From Dryomyza anilis (lineage: Eukaryota; Arthropoda; Insecta; Diptera; Dryomyzidae), in the NCBI GenBank assembly GCA_951804985.1, contig OX638132.1:8227529-8291528 (forward strand): a DNA stretch of 64,000 nt, read 5' to 3'. Positions 1 to 13,400 of this stretch are shown in pieces. A model generated the notes under the pieces. That model saw only the letters and a list, made by a program, of their open reading frames with translations. It did not search any database and was not told the DNA's origin. Positions within the stretch are counted from its first letter, which is position 1. Every line of letters begins with the position of its first letter. Position numbers and translations under genes: made by a program.

Positions 1-1406
1 CAATCTCTTGACTAGAAATAAAAATAATTTCAAAATTAATACTAAAACTGCATTTAAAATAATAATTTAAAATATGATAAGCAACTAAAAACAAAAAATA
101 ATGTGATGATGAGTTGAAAAACTTTATAACTATTTAAATTAAATTTATAAATAATAATATAAATTGTAAATTAACATCATGTGTGGCGTGCAGACAAAAA
201 ATCAGACTGAGCTTTTTTCAGTTTTTACAAATAAATATTTGTAATTTAAAAAAAAAAAATGTAATTTTTGTCTTTTATTTCAATATTACAAAAAATATTG
301 TTTGAAATTTATCATTTAATATTTTGTTTTTTTTTTTTTGGTTGTGTGTGTGTTGTGTGAATGCATTTGGTTTTAAAAACAATACTACGTTATTTTGTGT
401 GGTTTTTACGTTTAAGCAAAAAACCGCCAAAGCAACGCAGACTGCTGAAAAGTTGTGAGGTGGCGGCGCATTTTAAGTGAATTGATTAAACTTTAATTTG
501 TTTTTGCAATATATTCGAGTTTTGTTGCATGTTTTAAAAAGCGTTCTTTTTGCGCAAGTTTAGCGTGTTTTATTTAATAGAAACAAAATATCTTTTTTTT
601 TTTAATTTTGATTAGCAAACGAAAGAAAAGTTCATAATTTAGCACCAAATAGATTTTTGTTTTCTTTTGCTGTTTTACACAAATAAACGCTGCTGCTGCT
701 GCTTATTTTAAGAGACAGCATAATATGCATTACTTAAATACTTTGGTTTCATATGCTGCTAAAATAACTAATAAATTACTGCATGCGTATGCAGGCTTAA
801 CAACGAATTAATGAAATAATTTAATTTTTAACATTATTGAGCAGCGCGTAGGCTGCTTTAAATTTAACTTAATTTTAGGCAAATTCATATAATACAATTT
901 TTTGTTTGTTTGTTTGTTTCGTGTACGTATAAATAATATATTTATATAAACGATATAGAGCAAAATTGCAAAAGTGCAAAAGTGAAGAAAAAAATACATG
1001 TTAATGTCAACATAATTGTGTGTGTGTGGGTGTGTTGATGTGTTATAGGCAATAATACAATTAGTACACTTACTATAATATAAATCACAAATTTAGAATA
1101 TATTCTCGTTTTATTATTAGTTTGTTTAATTTAATATTTAATTACTGGCTTAGCAACTAAATGTTTTTTTTTAATTCCTAATTAGTTTCATGAGTGCAGC
1201 ATTTTGTTTTAGTTTTTTTTTTGTTTTAATTGAATATAGTTTGAATATTGTTACTGCTTAGGATACTTTGTTTGTGTGTTGCTTATAAATAATTAGCATG
1301 CTGCATAGGCAACATTTAAAGTTTTTACGATGGACGCAACTGGCTGCTGCTGCTACTGCTGCTGACACTATAGCGCTGACAATGACGACGTTTACTTGCT
1401 GACCAA
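1..1406 (-). other. 3' untranslated side of neuralized and downstream DNA
   Basis: No coding region is supported here; the short open frames are AT-rich noise. Read on the minus strand this follows the neur stop codon (1407-1409), so much of it is probably neur 3' UTR. Possible AATAAA-type signals on the minus strand lie near 1110, 571 and 276, and I cannot choose between them. One K-box-like TGTGAT lies on the minus strand at about 1084-1089. There are poly(A/T) runs and a (TG)n tract near 1018-1035. Confidence 0.5.
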
Positions 1407-4400
1407 TCATGTTGTATAGGTGCGTATGACATCGCGAATGACCGCGCGACACAGTGGACATTGACCGCCGCCCACGCCGCGCCACTGCTCGATGGCACAG
1501 TCGTAGCACATGCACATGTGACCGCACATATAGAGCACCGAATCGATTTGGTTCTCGTAGCAGATGGTGCACTCGGCGATGCTGGAGTCGGCGCTGCTGG
1601 GCGCATCGACGGTGTCCTTGTATTTATTGGCATTGGCGGTATTGCTGCTGCTGCTGCTGCCGTTGATGTTGACGAGTGGCTGTAAAGGTAAATGTGGAAA
1701 ATTATTAAAAATTGAAGCAATTGATTCATTTAAAATAGTATTAATGCATAATATACATTTTGTTTTAGTGAATGTTGTGTATTAACATTTTATTTAATTT
1801 AAAATACGTTATTTTTTTATTTAATTTACTTTTTTATTTAATTTATTTTTATTTAATTTACTTTTTATTTAATTTACCTTTATTTAATTAACTTTTTTTT
1901 ATTTATTTTATTTTATATTTATTTATTTTTAAAATTTTAATTTACTTTTCTCATGAATTATTTTTCATTTAATTTCTTTTTATTTACTTTACTTTTTATT
2001 TAATTTACTTTATATTTATTTTTTATTTACTTTTTATTTTAATTTACTTCTTATTTTTAATTTACTTTTTATTTAATTTTATTTTTATTTAATTTACTTT
2101 TTTCATGAATTACTTTTTATTTAATTTGTTTTTTATTTAATTACTTGTGATTAAATGAACATTATATTTAATTCACTTTTTATTTAATTTACTTTTTAGT
2201 AATTTTACTTTTTACTAAATTACTTTATATTTAGTTTACTTTTATTAAATTTATTTTTATTTAATTTTAAATTTTAAAAAAAATTGCTTTTATTAAATTT
2301 ATTTTTATTCTATATAGAGTATCTATATTTAAATTTATTTTTGTGTACTTTTTTTTTTACTTAAATTTAAAATTTACTTAAATTATTACTTTCAATCATT
2401 TTTTGTACTAACCTCAATGTATTGACTGCTTGCTGCCGCCGACATCATGTTGTTGCTCGAACACGCGCCCGCCAGCACGCCCGACGCCGACACCGTCTGC
2501 TGATTGATGCGCGCCTGGCTGGCCGACAGCGCCGCATTCAGTTCGTGCGTCGAGTGCGCCTGCGCCGGCGGCAAATTCACAACCAACACGGTGCCGCCGC
2601 CATTCGGCTGCTGTATTTGTATCTGCTGTATGTCACCGTTCGACGGCATGCTGATCATGCGATTGTTAGCGGCGCTGCCGCCTTGCATCTGACTGCACTG
2701 TGACTGCAATGAGGCCAGCGTGGACGAGGAGGCGCTGATATTGCTGTGCGTCACATTCAACTGCGACGGATGCAGTATTTTGCGATGCTCAGATATTTGG
2801 CTGTTCAGGCTGTTCATCGACTCAGAGACGGGTATATTGACCGACGACACCGACGCCGCCGCTAGTTGACGCGTCGAGCTACCAGCGGCCATTTGCATTG
2901 GCTGCGCCATGTGCGGCGAATACGCAACCATATTCGGCAGCTGTTGACGGAACATGCGCACCGACTGTGTTGAGCCGTAAACATCGAGGAACGCCCACAG
3001 CTGCAGCGACTGATCCACATGCATAACAACGACGGCGGGGCCGTTGTTCTTGCTGATCGTCACCTCGCCGTTGGGCGCCACAAAGAAAGCAATTTCGTCG
3101 CCACGTTGTGGTGCCGCTGCTATATCCTTGCTCACCACCCAGTACTCGGGACGATCGAGCAGAAAGTCAGAATCGTTAGGCAAATCTCCTGGCTGCAGTG
3201 ACGCCGGATTGCACGAGGTCAGTCCAAGCGCCAGCGCGCCAACGTACATCTGCTCTGTCTTCAGTATCTGCACAATGACCTTCTCGCCGATGCGTATGGG
3301 ACGTGCGGTGAACACGTAGCCCTGGCAAAAGTCTGACTCCGTGCGTGAGGCGATAAAACGATCCTGTGAGAGGCGCACATTGCGGCCTTTTGTAATGTGA
3401 AACGGAACCGGAATGAGGCGACCATTGCCGTTGTAGCGCAGCGGCGGCAGACCGTTGGCCAGATCGGCGGCCATGTGATCGGCGGCAGCAGCGGCAAGAT
3501 TCAGCGACTGCATGGAGGGCATAACAACGCGTTCCAGCTCCTGTTCGACGGGCATTGAACGACGCGCTAGCTGCTGTTGTTGCTGCTGCAATTGCTGCTG
3601 ATGTGCCATGTGCTGCTGATGTGCGTGGTTTTGCAGGCCCAACTGTGGATTGACGGCGCCAACGCCGGCGCTGCTGCCGCCAACAGCAACGTGTGCGGCA
3701 CCAGCAACAGCGCCGCCGCTACCGGCACCGCCTTGCTGATACATGTAGATGCGCGCATCGAGAAATTCGATGCCCGTGCAGTTGCCGTAGATGTCGATGA
3801 CGGTCCAGAGCAGGCCGCGCGTATCAATGCCCGACAAGATGACGCCCTTCTCCTCGTTGTTGATGCCGTAGATAATGTCGCCCGCCGTGTTCACATAGTA
3901 GTAAAGTATGTTGTCCTTTTCGCAGTACTGCTCGTGCAGTGCCTTCGCCCAGAAACCGGGACGATTGGTCAGATCGGGGCAGGCGTACTTGGGGAGGTTA
4001 TTTTCCAGCGTTGCCGGATCGTTGCTGGTGAAACCGAAGCGAATGCCGCCATTCCAATTATTCGAGATTTCGGCAAATTTGACACAAATGCGTTCGTTGA
4101 TGCGCACCGGACGAGCGGAGAAGGTGATGGCGCGACAGAAGCTCTCAAAGCGACGCGCGAGCGTGCCGTCACGTGATATGCGAATGTTGTCGCCATGGAC
4201 GCTGTGGAATTGCAGGGGTGGCAAGTTGTTCGGGCCAGGGCACGAGGATGGGGAGCGCCGTACTGAAAACACAGAGAGAGAGAGAGAAAATATTGTATTA
4301 TATAAAATGTAATTAAAATAAATTAATTTTGTTGTATATTTTCTTAAACTTTTCATACAGATTTTTTAAATGATAAAAATCGTTCTTAAACTTATTAAAT

Positions 4401-7400
4401 GTTGAAATGGTATTTTGTTTTTAGTTTTGGATTATATCAAAAAGTTTACTATTTTCGTAATTTTATATATTATTGAAAACGATTATCAATCATCATCATC
4501 AATCATTAGGTTTTTGATAATTTCACTAAATCACAAATGAAATATTTTTATAAATACAAAAAAAAATTAAAAAACCAAATAAAAAATGAAAGAGGCCACA
4601 TGGTTTTGAATGTAGGGGGCCTTTTAACTCAGGCGGCATCTAGCAGTAGCGAGAGTTTAAGACTTCTAAATTAAGCCACCAATCATTGGCCAACACATGT
4701 CGCATTACAAAAATAGAATTTATGTTGCAGTTGACACAAAATACAAAAAACAAAAAAAAAAAACAAAAGCAGAAAACTAAAACAGCTTGAAATGGAGAAT
4801 TAATGCTAAGACTTGCCAGTTGTACGGTTGTTGTACAGCACCCCCAGAATGGCAGGCTAAAATTAAAATTCGCAAAATATGTTGAGCGAAAAATCGAAAA
4901 ATATATTTATAATTATGCTGGCAAACAGCATAATGCAATTTTAAAACCTGTCGTAAAAAAGACAGCAGTTGCAAAATGCCGACTACGACAATCGGAATAA
5001 TAGGGAAACGACCGACGACGACATACGGACGATGTGCCAGACGCGTGCCACATGTATTAAGAGTTATTTTCTTTGTCGTTTTTTGTTGCGTGCTATAATG
5101 CAAGAAATATTTCTTAATTTAACAAAAGACATGGCCATGCGCCAGCTGCCATCGTTTAGATACAGGATCTTCAAGAACAGCTCGGTACCTGCAGCAGCAA
5201 CAGCAGTCGACAGACAGGACGAAGGACGACCATCAAGATCGGCATGAAGTTCAATAGCAGAAGAAGATGATGATGACGATAATACTGAGAAAATGCCTGC
5301 TTAAGAAATTATGTTGAAAAAAAACCTAAAACTAGGTTGCAAGATTACGGCGAAGCCAGACAAAGGAGCAAGCATTCAACCCCAATGTTTGAGAATAACA
5401 GGCAAATAAAATAAAGACTAAGAAGTACATATAAAAGGAAAGATAAACCGACTGAATGTAAAGCAGGTATTTCAAATATTAAAGGTACTCACATTACAAA
5501 TATAAGTACTAAATATTGGCAATGTACAAAACAGTGTGAAAACGCACATGAGAAAGTATTATATAGAAAGAAATTAATAAAATGAAAAAATAATGATAGA
5601 TGCACTAAAAAGAAGAGATGTAGTAAAAGTATTAAACTTTTATTGAAATTAAAATAAAAATGAAATAACGTTCTGTACATAACACTGAGCAATAAAATAT
5701 ATGAAAGTACATTCAAGAAATAAAAATTTTCAATTAAAAAACAGGAAAGAAATAGCTCCTGAAAAGTACCTACTAAAATATCCTAGGGTCCTAGGGGGTT
5801 TATTAGAATTTAAATCCTAAAAGTTACTAAATAAAAAATGGAGGAGTTACAAAATTTTGGCAATGCACAAAAGGTTCAAAAAGCTACACACAAAATAGAG
5901 ATTTGTTGCGCCAACCAAATCTTTGCCCAACCAACATATTCGGTTCTCTCAAATGCTTAGTCGGTTGGTATTGTCAAAATAAAAAGAGTTGTAGTTTGTA
6001 CTGCAACCAATTTCGAACTGTTTTAGAACAATTTAATGAAGATTTAGGACCATTAGGAGTGTGTATAGAGTAATATTTCAAGTGTATTGGCTAAAATGGC
6101 AAATTTCTAATTCATTCGATTGAACCGAATGAAGTTAGTTGGTACAACTAACTTTTGCATTCTTCCAACCTCATACTAAAAGAGGATTTTTCTGTGTATA
6201 CGAAAAATAGAACTAAAAATTAAGTTAGATGTACTTAAAATAGAATAACATAAGAACATACCTCAGTACAAAAATACGTTATTAAATACAGTTGGATGTA
6301 AACAACTGGACAAAGTTGAAAATTTGCACAAAAGGTACCAAAAACAAGTACTAAGCAAGAACAAATAGATGACGGTTAAGAAGTATAGAAGTGAAAAAGG
6401 ACTGACAGAGAGACATTCAGACTGACAACACAATACGAAAGCCCGTCTGAAACGCGTCAAGTACCTCGTCGTCCCTTCAAAATTCAACAATTCCACAGTG
6501 GCGGCAACAGGACTTGCCGTCGAGACTCTGTCACATAGCCTGGCCGACCTAAATAATTTTTATAAAAATCAGGGGGTAGTTTATGACGATCATGAAATTA
6601 ACGACAGATGTTCAAAAAATTTCGCTTTAGTTTGTTGTTCCTGGCTATATTGCCGCCGCATAAACAATAGTATCTTTGCGATACTTTAGGGGTTACTTTC
6701 GAGCACGAAGTATATAAACTACTAAAGCAACAACACCGACGACAAATGAAATTTAATATCCATGACTTGAGTAATACGTTGACCTAAGCGTGCATTTTTT
6801 TTCTGTTCACTGTCTTTTAACCAAAAACTACGTTTAAGTATTCTCAGAGTAGAAAACGCAAAAAAAAGTATCTACAAGATACATAAGACGTTGCACCGAT
6901 TCATACATCCGGCCTGCGATTGCCTGCAAGCCAAAGTCTCGAGACGTGCAGGACGGAAGCAATCTCTTTAGCTTCCGGTTCCTCGAGTAGCAGCAGCAGT
7001 GAAAAGAACTGTTTTATGCATTGTGTATCTAACAGATAGATATGTACACATGTTCTCAGATACATATCCATGAATGATTATTGAATGAATGAGCTAGCGT
7101 ATTTCTGCTGCATCTAACAGCTGCATAAATTAATCGGCGACGCGGTATTTAAAATGCATTTCGCGTTTGTCGCCAACAAATTGCTGTTGTTAACTTGCAG
7201 CGTTTAGGAAATCACGTTCATGCCATAATAATCGAGGTGTTTTTCTTTTTTTTTTTTTTGTTTCTAGCTCATATTAATTTAATATTTAGAGGATGTCGTC
7301 TTGATGGTTGTAAGTTGTGTTTATAACTGGCGACCAGTAGCGGTAGCTGGCGGCGGCATGTTGCATGAATGCGAGACTGAATCAATGAATAGATGGTTTG

Positions 7401-10400
7401 GAAATGTTATGAAATGGCATGACATGTTTCTTCTTGGCCCCAACATGCAACACGCTCTCAATACTAAAACTATTGGAAACGGAACTGTGCGCGCTAATAT
7501 TGAAGGAACCTATCTAGGTAGTACCAGCGAAACAACGGTTATGGTGGCGGCATTAACCTTTTTAGTAGGCTTTGGGCTAAGTAGCAGCAAAAATGCTACT
7601 AATTAGTCACGATTCTTTGTTGCTACTTGCAGAGTTTCTCAAATCGAAGCACGATGTTTTGTAGGAAGAATTTTATGAGAGCAATTACAAATTTTGCTAA
7701 AAGGGCACATTTTTTATAGAGTTATAGTGCGGTTTATAGTATTTATTTTTATAAGTAGAATTCGTGTGAAAAATTATTATAAAACTGTTTTTTTTTTGTT
7801 GATGTTATAGAAATCGATTTTTCGAAAGAAATAAAATCTTTCGAATAAATGCTGAATTAAAATTAAATTTATTTAGAAAATTTATGAAAACGAACGCTTC
7901 AAAAATAAATAACACATAACATGGTCGACATGATACAATTTTTTCAAATCAAAACAAGCTGTTTGAATGCGTTTGAAAACAAAAGACTAGAAAGAGATCA
8001 CCATGTCCAGATCATGTTTGTCTTGTAACTGGTCGGGTTACGACAAGGTAAAAATACAATAATCAATACCCGGTTATAACCCTAGAATAATTTCAACTAA
8101 AGATCTATTGGGTGCTTTAAAAACAAACAATTAATACCTTTACATTACTATTTTATCTTGCACCAATAAAAAATTATAGCAAAAAAAAAAACTAAAAATT
8201 GGAAAATTAAAAAATCTTGTCATGCCAAAAGGGCGAATCTTTTCGTATTTTTGCTATAACTCTTTAATAGTACAAGATAAAATAGTGATGTAAAGGAAAT
8301 TATTATTTGTTTTCAAAGCACCTATCGATCTGCATCATTAATTATAAATATGTTGCCAAAACATTTTTTCCTGCAAATAAAAAATGATTAAATTAATGTT
8401 TGGCAAAATATTTAATTAGTGATGCAGGTCGATAGGTGCTTTGAAAACAAATAATAAATGCCTTTACACCACTATTTTATCATATACCAATAAAAAGTTA
8501 TGGCGAAAAAAACGAAAAGATTCGCCCTTTTGGCATGACAAGATTTTCAATATTTCGAATTCGCCCTTTTGGTTTTGTCTTTTGTGGCTAGAAATATTCA
8601 ACAAAATGACACGCGATACTTGAGGATAAACTACATTCAAAAATGGAAAAAAAAAAAACGCTAATGTCAAAACATGCACATTCACCCCTTTGGCATTATA
8701 GTGACGATATGTCCTATAATTAAATTTTCTAAATTTTTGATGTAATATATCGACATTTTCTCATTTTTGATCTAAATTTATATTAAAGTAAACCAAAAAT
8801 GAATTGAATATGTTCTGAATTTGTTTTATTGTTAATTTTCATATAGAATTTGATCGTAGTTCTAACTAAAGGAGGAATATATTCGTTGCAGATTTAAAAT
8901 TTGATAAAATTTGCTTTAAAATAAAATACATCAATTCCCAATAACTCTTTTTTATTAATCAATCATATTGTCTAACTTATGAAATGACATTTTTAATACC
9001 GGAAGTTGTAAAAATCAATTTTCTTTGGCAAATATTGATATTTTGTCTAAAGCAAGCAAAACTATAGATATCAGTTTTAAAATATTTTGTTATCAAAATA
9101 AATACAAAATAAAAAAATGCTATAACTGCTAATTTATCATTTATATCTTTAAATGTAATTACAAATAAACATGCTAGTCGTCTTCAAGTATACATTTTAA
9201 TAATTTTGAACATAATGCTCACCAAGGTCTCGTTCAAGTGTATGTGGGGTCATCAAGTACAACATTAGTTTCAAGTGAATTAGAACAACAGAGGCAAATT
9301 CTATGAATTGCTGTATTGTCTCAACTACAATTTAAATATTTTCAGTTAACAAAAAAGTCTATTAATGTATTTAGTTTTAAAAATATGATGGTATATGGTT
9401 CTCCTCCAAATAATGTTCGTTGCGAAAAACTAAAGTCACCGCACTGTGACTCAACATACATAAGGTCATGGAGTACATTGTACTCGACGCTGTACGATTA
9501 AATGTAATATGATGCGCTCTGGTTGGATTGTTGCTCAAAAGATTTGCAAAGTCTTTGGCAGCTCCGATATAGGAGGAGGAGGCGGCGAAGGCGTATCAGA
9601 GTACGACGAGTGGTCACTGCTAGTGTTTCACATGGTTTGGTTTGTCTCGGTGTGGTTACCCAGAAATTGAACAAGTGTAACACAAGTCGGTGGTGCCAGG
9701 TACTATAGCACTTGTAGTAAGTATACCACAACACAAATATCTATGTGTTGTATGTAATTAAGTGAAATTAACTCTTTAAGTTTTTATTACAATTTCATTA
9801 ATTAATGATGTGTTCATGTGCACATGAAACAATTAATAAAATAGGAGAAACTTCATTGCAAACCACTTGAAACACCACCATCATGTATTGCAACTGCTTC
9901 GCACTTATCTTGCCACCCTCCCCCATTACAATAGCGCTGCCTTTGTAATGCATGATGTGAACTCATCATCTGCCGCATTATTATCAGCATTCTTCTCCTC
10001 GTAGCCGTTGTCGTCATCGTCAATGCAGCGCTTCGATAAACAGCCAACGGAAGACGCAAACAAATCATAAAAATAACCCAAGAGTTCTTTGGTATGGCTG
10101 CCCGCTTTTAGTTTCTTAGAAGGGGTCTGTTGTGAGCGCTCGAATGCCTTCGATAAAAATAAAGTTTTTTTTATATATATAAATAAGCATAGAAAATTGT
10201 TTTAAGCGCAACGAACAAGAAATCCGCCGTGCCAATGACTGCAGGCGTTAATTTTCATGCAAGAGTTCACATTCGAAATGTAAAACTAATGTAGAAAAAA
10301 AACCTAAATTAAGAAAATACTAACTCTCATTAATGTTTGATTATCGAGGTTAATAATGCTGGTAAAAGGTGGTTTTCGATAAAGAGAAAATAAATTGAGA

Positions 10401-13400
10401 GAAGTCCAATCGTAAAAGTTTCAGAAACTACTACTCGAGAAGCTATACTATTACAGTAAGGGTATTAAACAATAAATATGTTTTGAAACTGTAATTGATA
10501 TTCGTTTAAAACCGTTTCATTATAAACCGTAACTCAAACCGTTCTGCAAGATCAGATAAGAACCAATACCATTTCAGTTTTATTTCGGTTTAAAAGCAGT
10601 TTTTCATTTTATGCAATAATTTCTTTAGGAAAAAAAAAAATAGTTTAACCAGGATTTGTATTCTAGAGCTGGTATTACATATATCGTATTTTTCAGTATT
10701 TCATATTTTTAACCACATTTTTATAAGCATGTTATTTAATATACATTAAAACATAGAAGTTTGCATCAAAATTTGCCAAAAATTCAATATTTGAAAAATT
10801 GTTCGAAATAAATTGGCATATCTATATTTTTCTTCAAATACTTCTGCAAGTAATGGATATTTTGGAAATTTTGCAACACTATTATTATTGTCAGCTCAAT
10901 TAAATGACACTTTACGAAAAAAAAAGAATTAAATATTGATCTACTCAATTTTGAGACTTATTTCTCTCCTTCTGAAAATTTGCTTTTTGTTGGTTGTTAT
11001 CTTTTGCCTGTAAGATATCGATATAACTTCATACTATTTTAAGAAAGGATTTTTTTTTTAATGCAATATAATATTTTTGATTGAAAATATTGGACAAAGT
11101 CTGAACAGACTATATCTAAAATATTATATAATTTGAATTTCTACTTCCTGAGATAAAACACCAGTTGAACTGGTTCTTTGGAATACAAAGGTGTTTTACA
11201 TTTTCGAATTTGTAATAATTTTGACAAAAGAAAAGTCAGCATAAAATTAAAAAGAAAATAGGAAAACAAGAGAATAAGCTAAAGTTAGCTAAGTAAAGAC
11301 GGATATCCGCTGAATGTTCATATTTATTAAGATTTCACATAAAACACCTTTTTAATAGTTCATTCTAATACAATCGTCGAGTTTATTAAAAGCTAATTTG
11401 TTAACACGTTGATTGCTGTGGGCTGTTTCCAGTGTTGGAGGTCACGTGTCACGTGCTTGTACCGTATTCCCAACAAAGCGTACAACCGTCGCCCAACACA
11501 ATGACTACGACGACGTGTGCCGCTTTTTAAATGTTGCACCATGCCGCCGCCAGTTAGTAACACAATTAGCGGCAGCGTGTGGCAATAATAAAATTTGGTT
11601 TAAAAACCTCTTTGACTTTTGAACATAACAACAGCAACAGCGCCGGAAGTGCTTGAATTAAAAATTTAAATAGTTATCAATATTTTAATATAAAACTTTG
11701 TTTATAATAACTATGCTAAAATAGCTAATTTTGTAAATGTAAAACCCCCGCATAAAACTGCACAATGTCATAAAATATAATAGATATAATATAGAGTTGT
11801 TAAAAATGATTCACGGCAATGTTGCGACTCTGAAATGAACAGCGCCCATACGCAGCACAGCACCCACATTGAACGGTTTACGAAAAAGTCTACATATGAG
11901 AGAGCAATAATGTTACCACCTGTTTTTTTCTTCTTCGTATATATGTTTTCTTGCGAACCAGAAACCCACACAATATCTACCATGCATGGCCAACCACCGG
12001 CCACGCAACAAATTAAACGCCCAAATACAAGATTTATTATAAAATAATTTTAGAAGGAAAAAAAAACCGTGTGAATAATTAATATTAGAGATCTAATTAG
12101 TTCAATTAAATACAATGCAATATTAAAAAAATTAGTCTTAAATACTACTCAGATTCTGAGTGATTGTCGTATACCCAGTATGCCAAACTTTTGTTTGACA
12201 AGAAACTATAGATTTGAATGAACTAGAAATTTTATAAAATTAGAATCGATAAACCAACCAGATAGAAACTTTTTTCACGAAGTTATTCGAGAAAGCTTCG
12301 AGGCATCGGAGACTTACGTGAAGATACAGACTATTTTTCAATGGTATTTTGTACTATTTAGGGCCGGTTTTACAGAGGTAGTTTAACTACATTTGTGTGT
12401 TAAACGTAGATTAATCTCAGAATTCAGTTTTACAGTGATTTTAAATCTTCATTTAAAATCAGTTTAAACGTCTTACGTTGGCCGTTTAAACTACGTTTAA
12501 AATCTTAATGTTTTTGACAGATACTTACTATCCACAAGAATGAGAGTTGCACTCTTTCTGAACTATCCGTCCACGCTCTCTGTTTCTTGTTCCCACATTG
12601 TCTGTCCGGCATGTTTGCATTCTATTTGTTTTCTTGTATTTCAGCATTGTATAAATCAAAATTCTATCCTCACATGTACTGAAGTTGCTCGATCTTTTGT
12701 ATATTTCATTTATTTTATTAATCTAAAATCTATTTTCAATGTCTTGATTTACAAAATGTTTGCATAAAATTATCAGCTGTTCCAAATGAGAGAAATAATC
12801 GATAATTTTTTGACATTTGCCAGTGATGCCATATTTATCCGACTTGATTCAGTTAATTTTAAACTTTCACTGTAAAACAGCTATCAAAGTTAAACGTCGT
12901 TTAAATTTATGAGACGTTTAATTAAACAAAGGTTAAACTACATTTAAACTAGCACTGTAAAACCGGCTATTAATGATATTTCGGAATTTAAAAATGTATC
13001 ATCAATTTCAATTATTTCGTCATTATAGAATACAAATATAAACAATTCAAAATCATTCTAAAGAACGACTATCATTTGCATACATCTATCTAGGAATGTT
13101 TTATTTTTTTAAATGCTTCAAATGTTCAAAATTTGAAATTTTCCTATTTTTGTACAGGCTATACGAAATACTTGGATTCTTGTATTTCGTATAGCCTATA
13201 CAAACTGCCTTTTTAAAGCCATTATCATTTTTTTATGTAGCATAAAAGTCTGCAATAACCTTGTGTAACACCTTGCAACCATTACTATTTAATTTAACTA
13301 GAGGAAAATGGCCAAGCGTGTCCAATTTAAAATCACATTTTCGACCTTAAAAGGTTATGCGTCGTCGCCGCATGCAACCAACAAATAGCAGCTGCCAGCA

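Noticed and set aside
1258..1785. Several open frames on both strands around the RING exon
   Set aside because: They are other-frame shadows of the GC-rich neur exon 3. The true frame (ECTICYEN...RTYTT) has a RING finger and joins exon 2 in phase.
3577..4312. Plus-strand frames of 199 and 134 residues opposite neur exon 2
   Set aside because: Antisense shadows of the conserved, GC-rich NHR1 coding sequence; no motif of their own.
4263..4356. Upstream extension of neur exon 2 to an in-frame start at 4356
   Set aside because: The extension is AT-rich low complexity, whereas a consensus acceptor at 4263-4265 joins in phase to the conserved first exon at 19119.
7301..7606. 101-residue open frame in neur intron 1
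   Set aside because: Begins at TTG, has no domain or splice context, and the hydrophobic patch is not convincing as a membrane protein.
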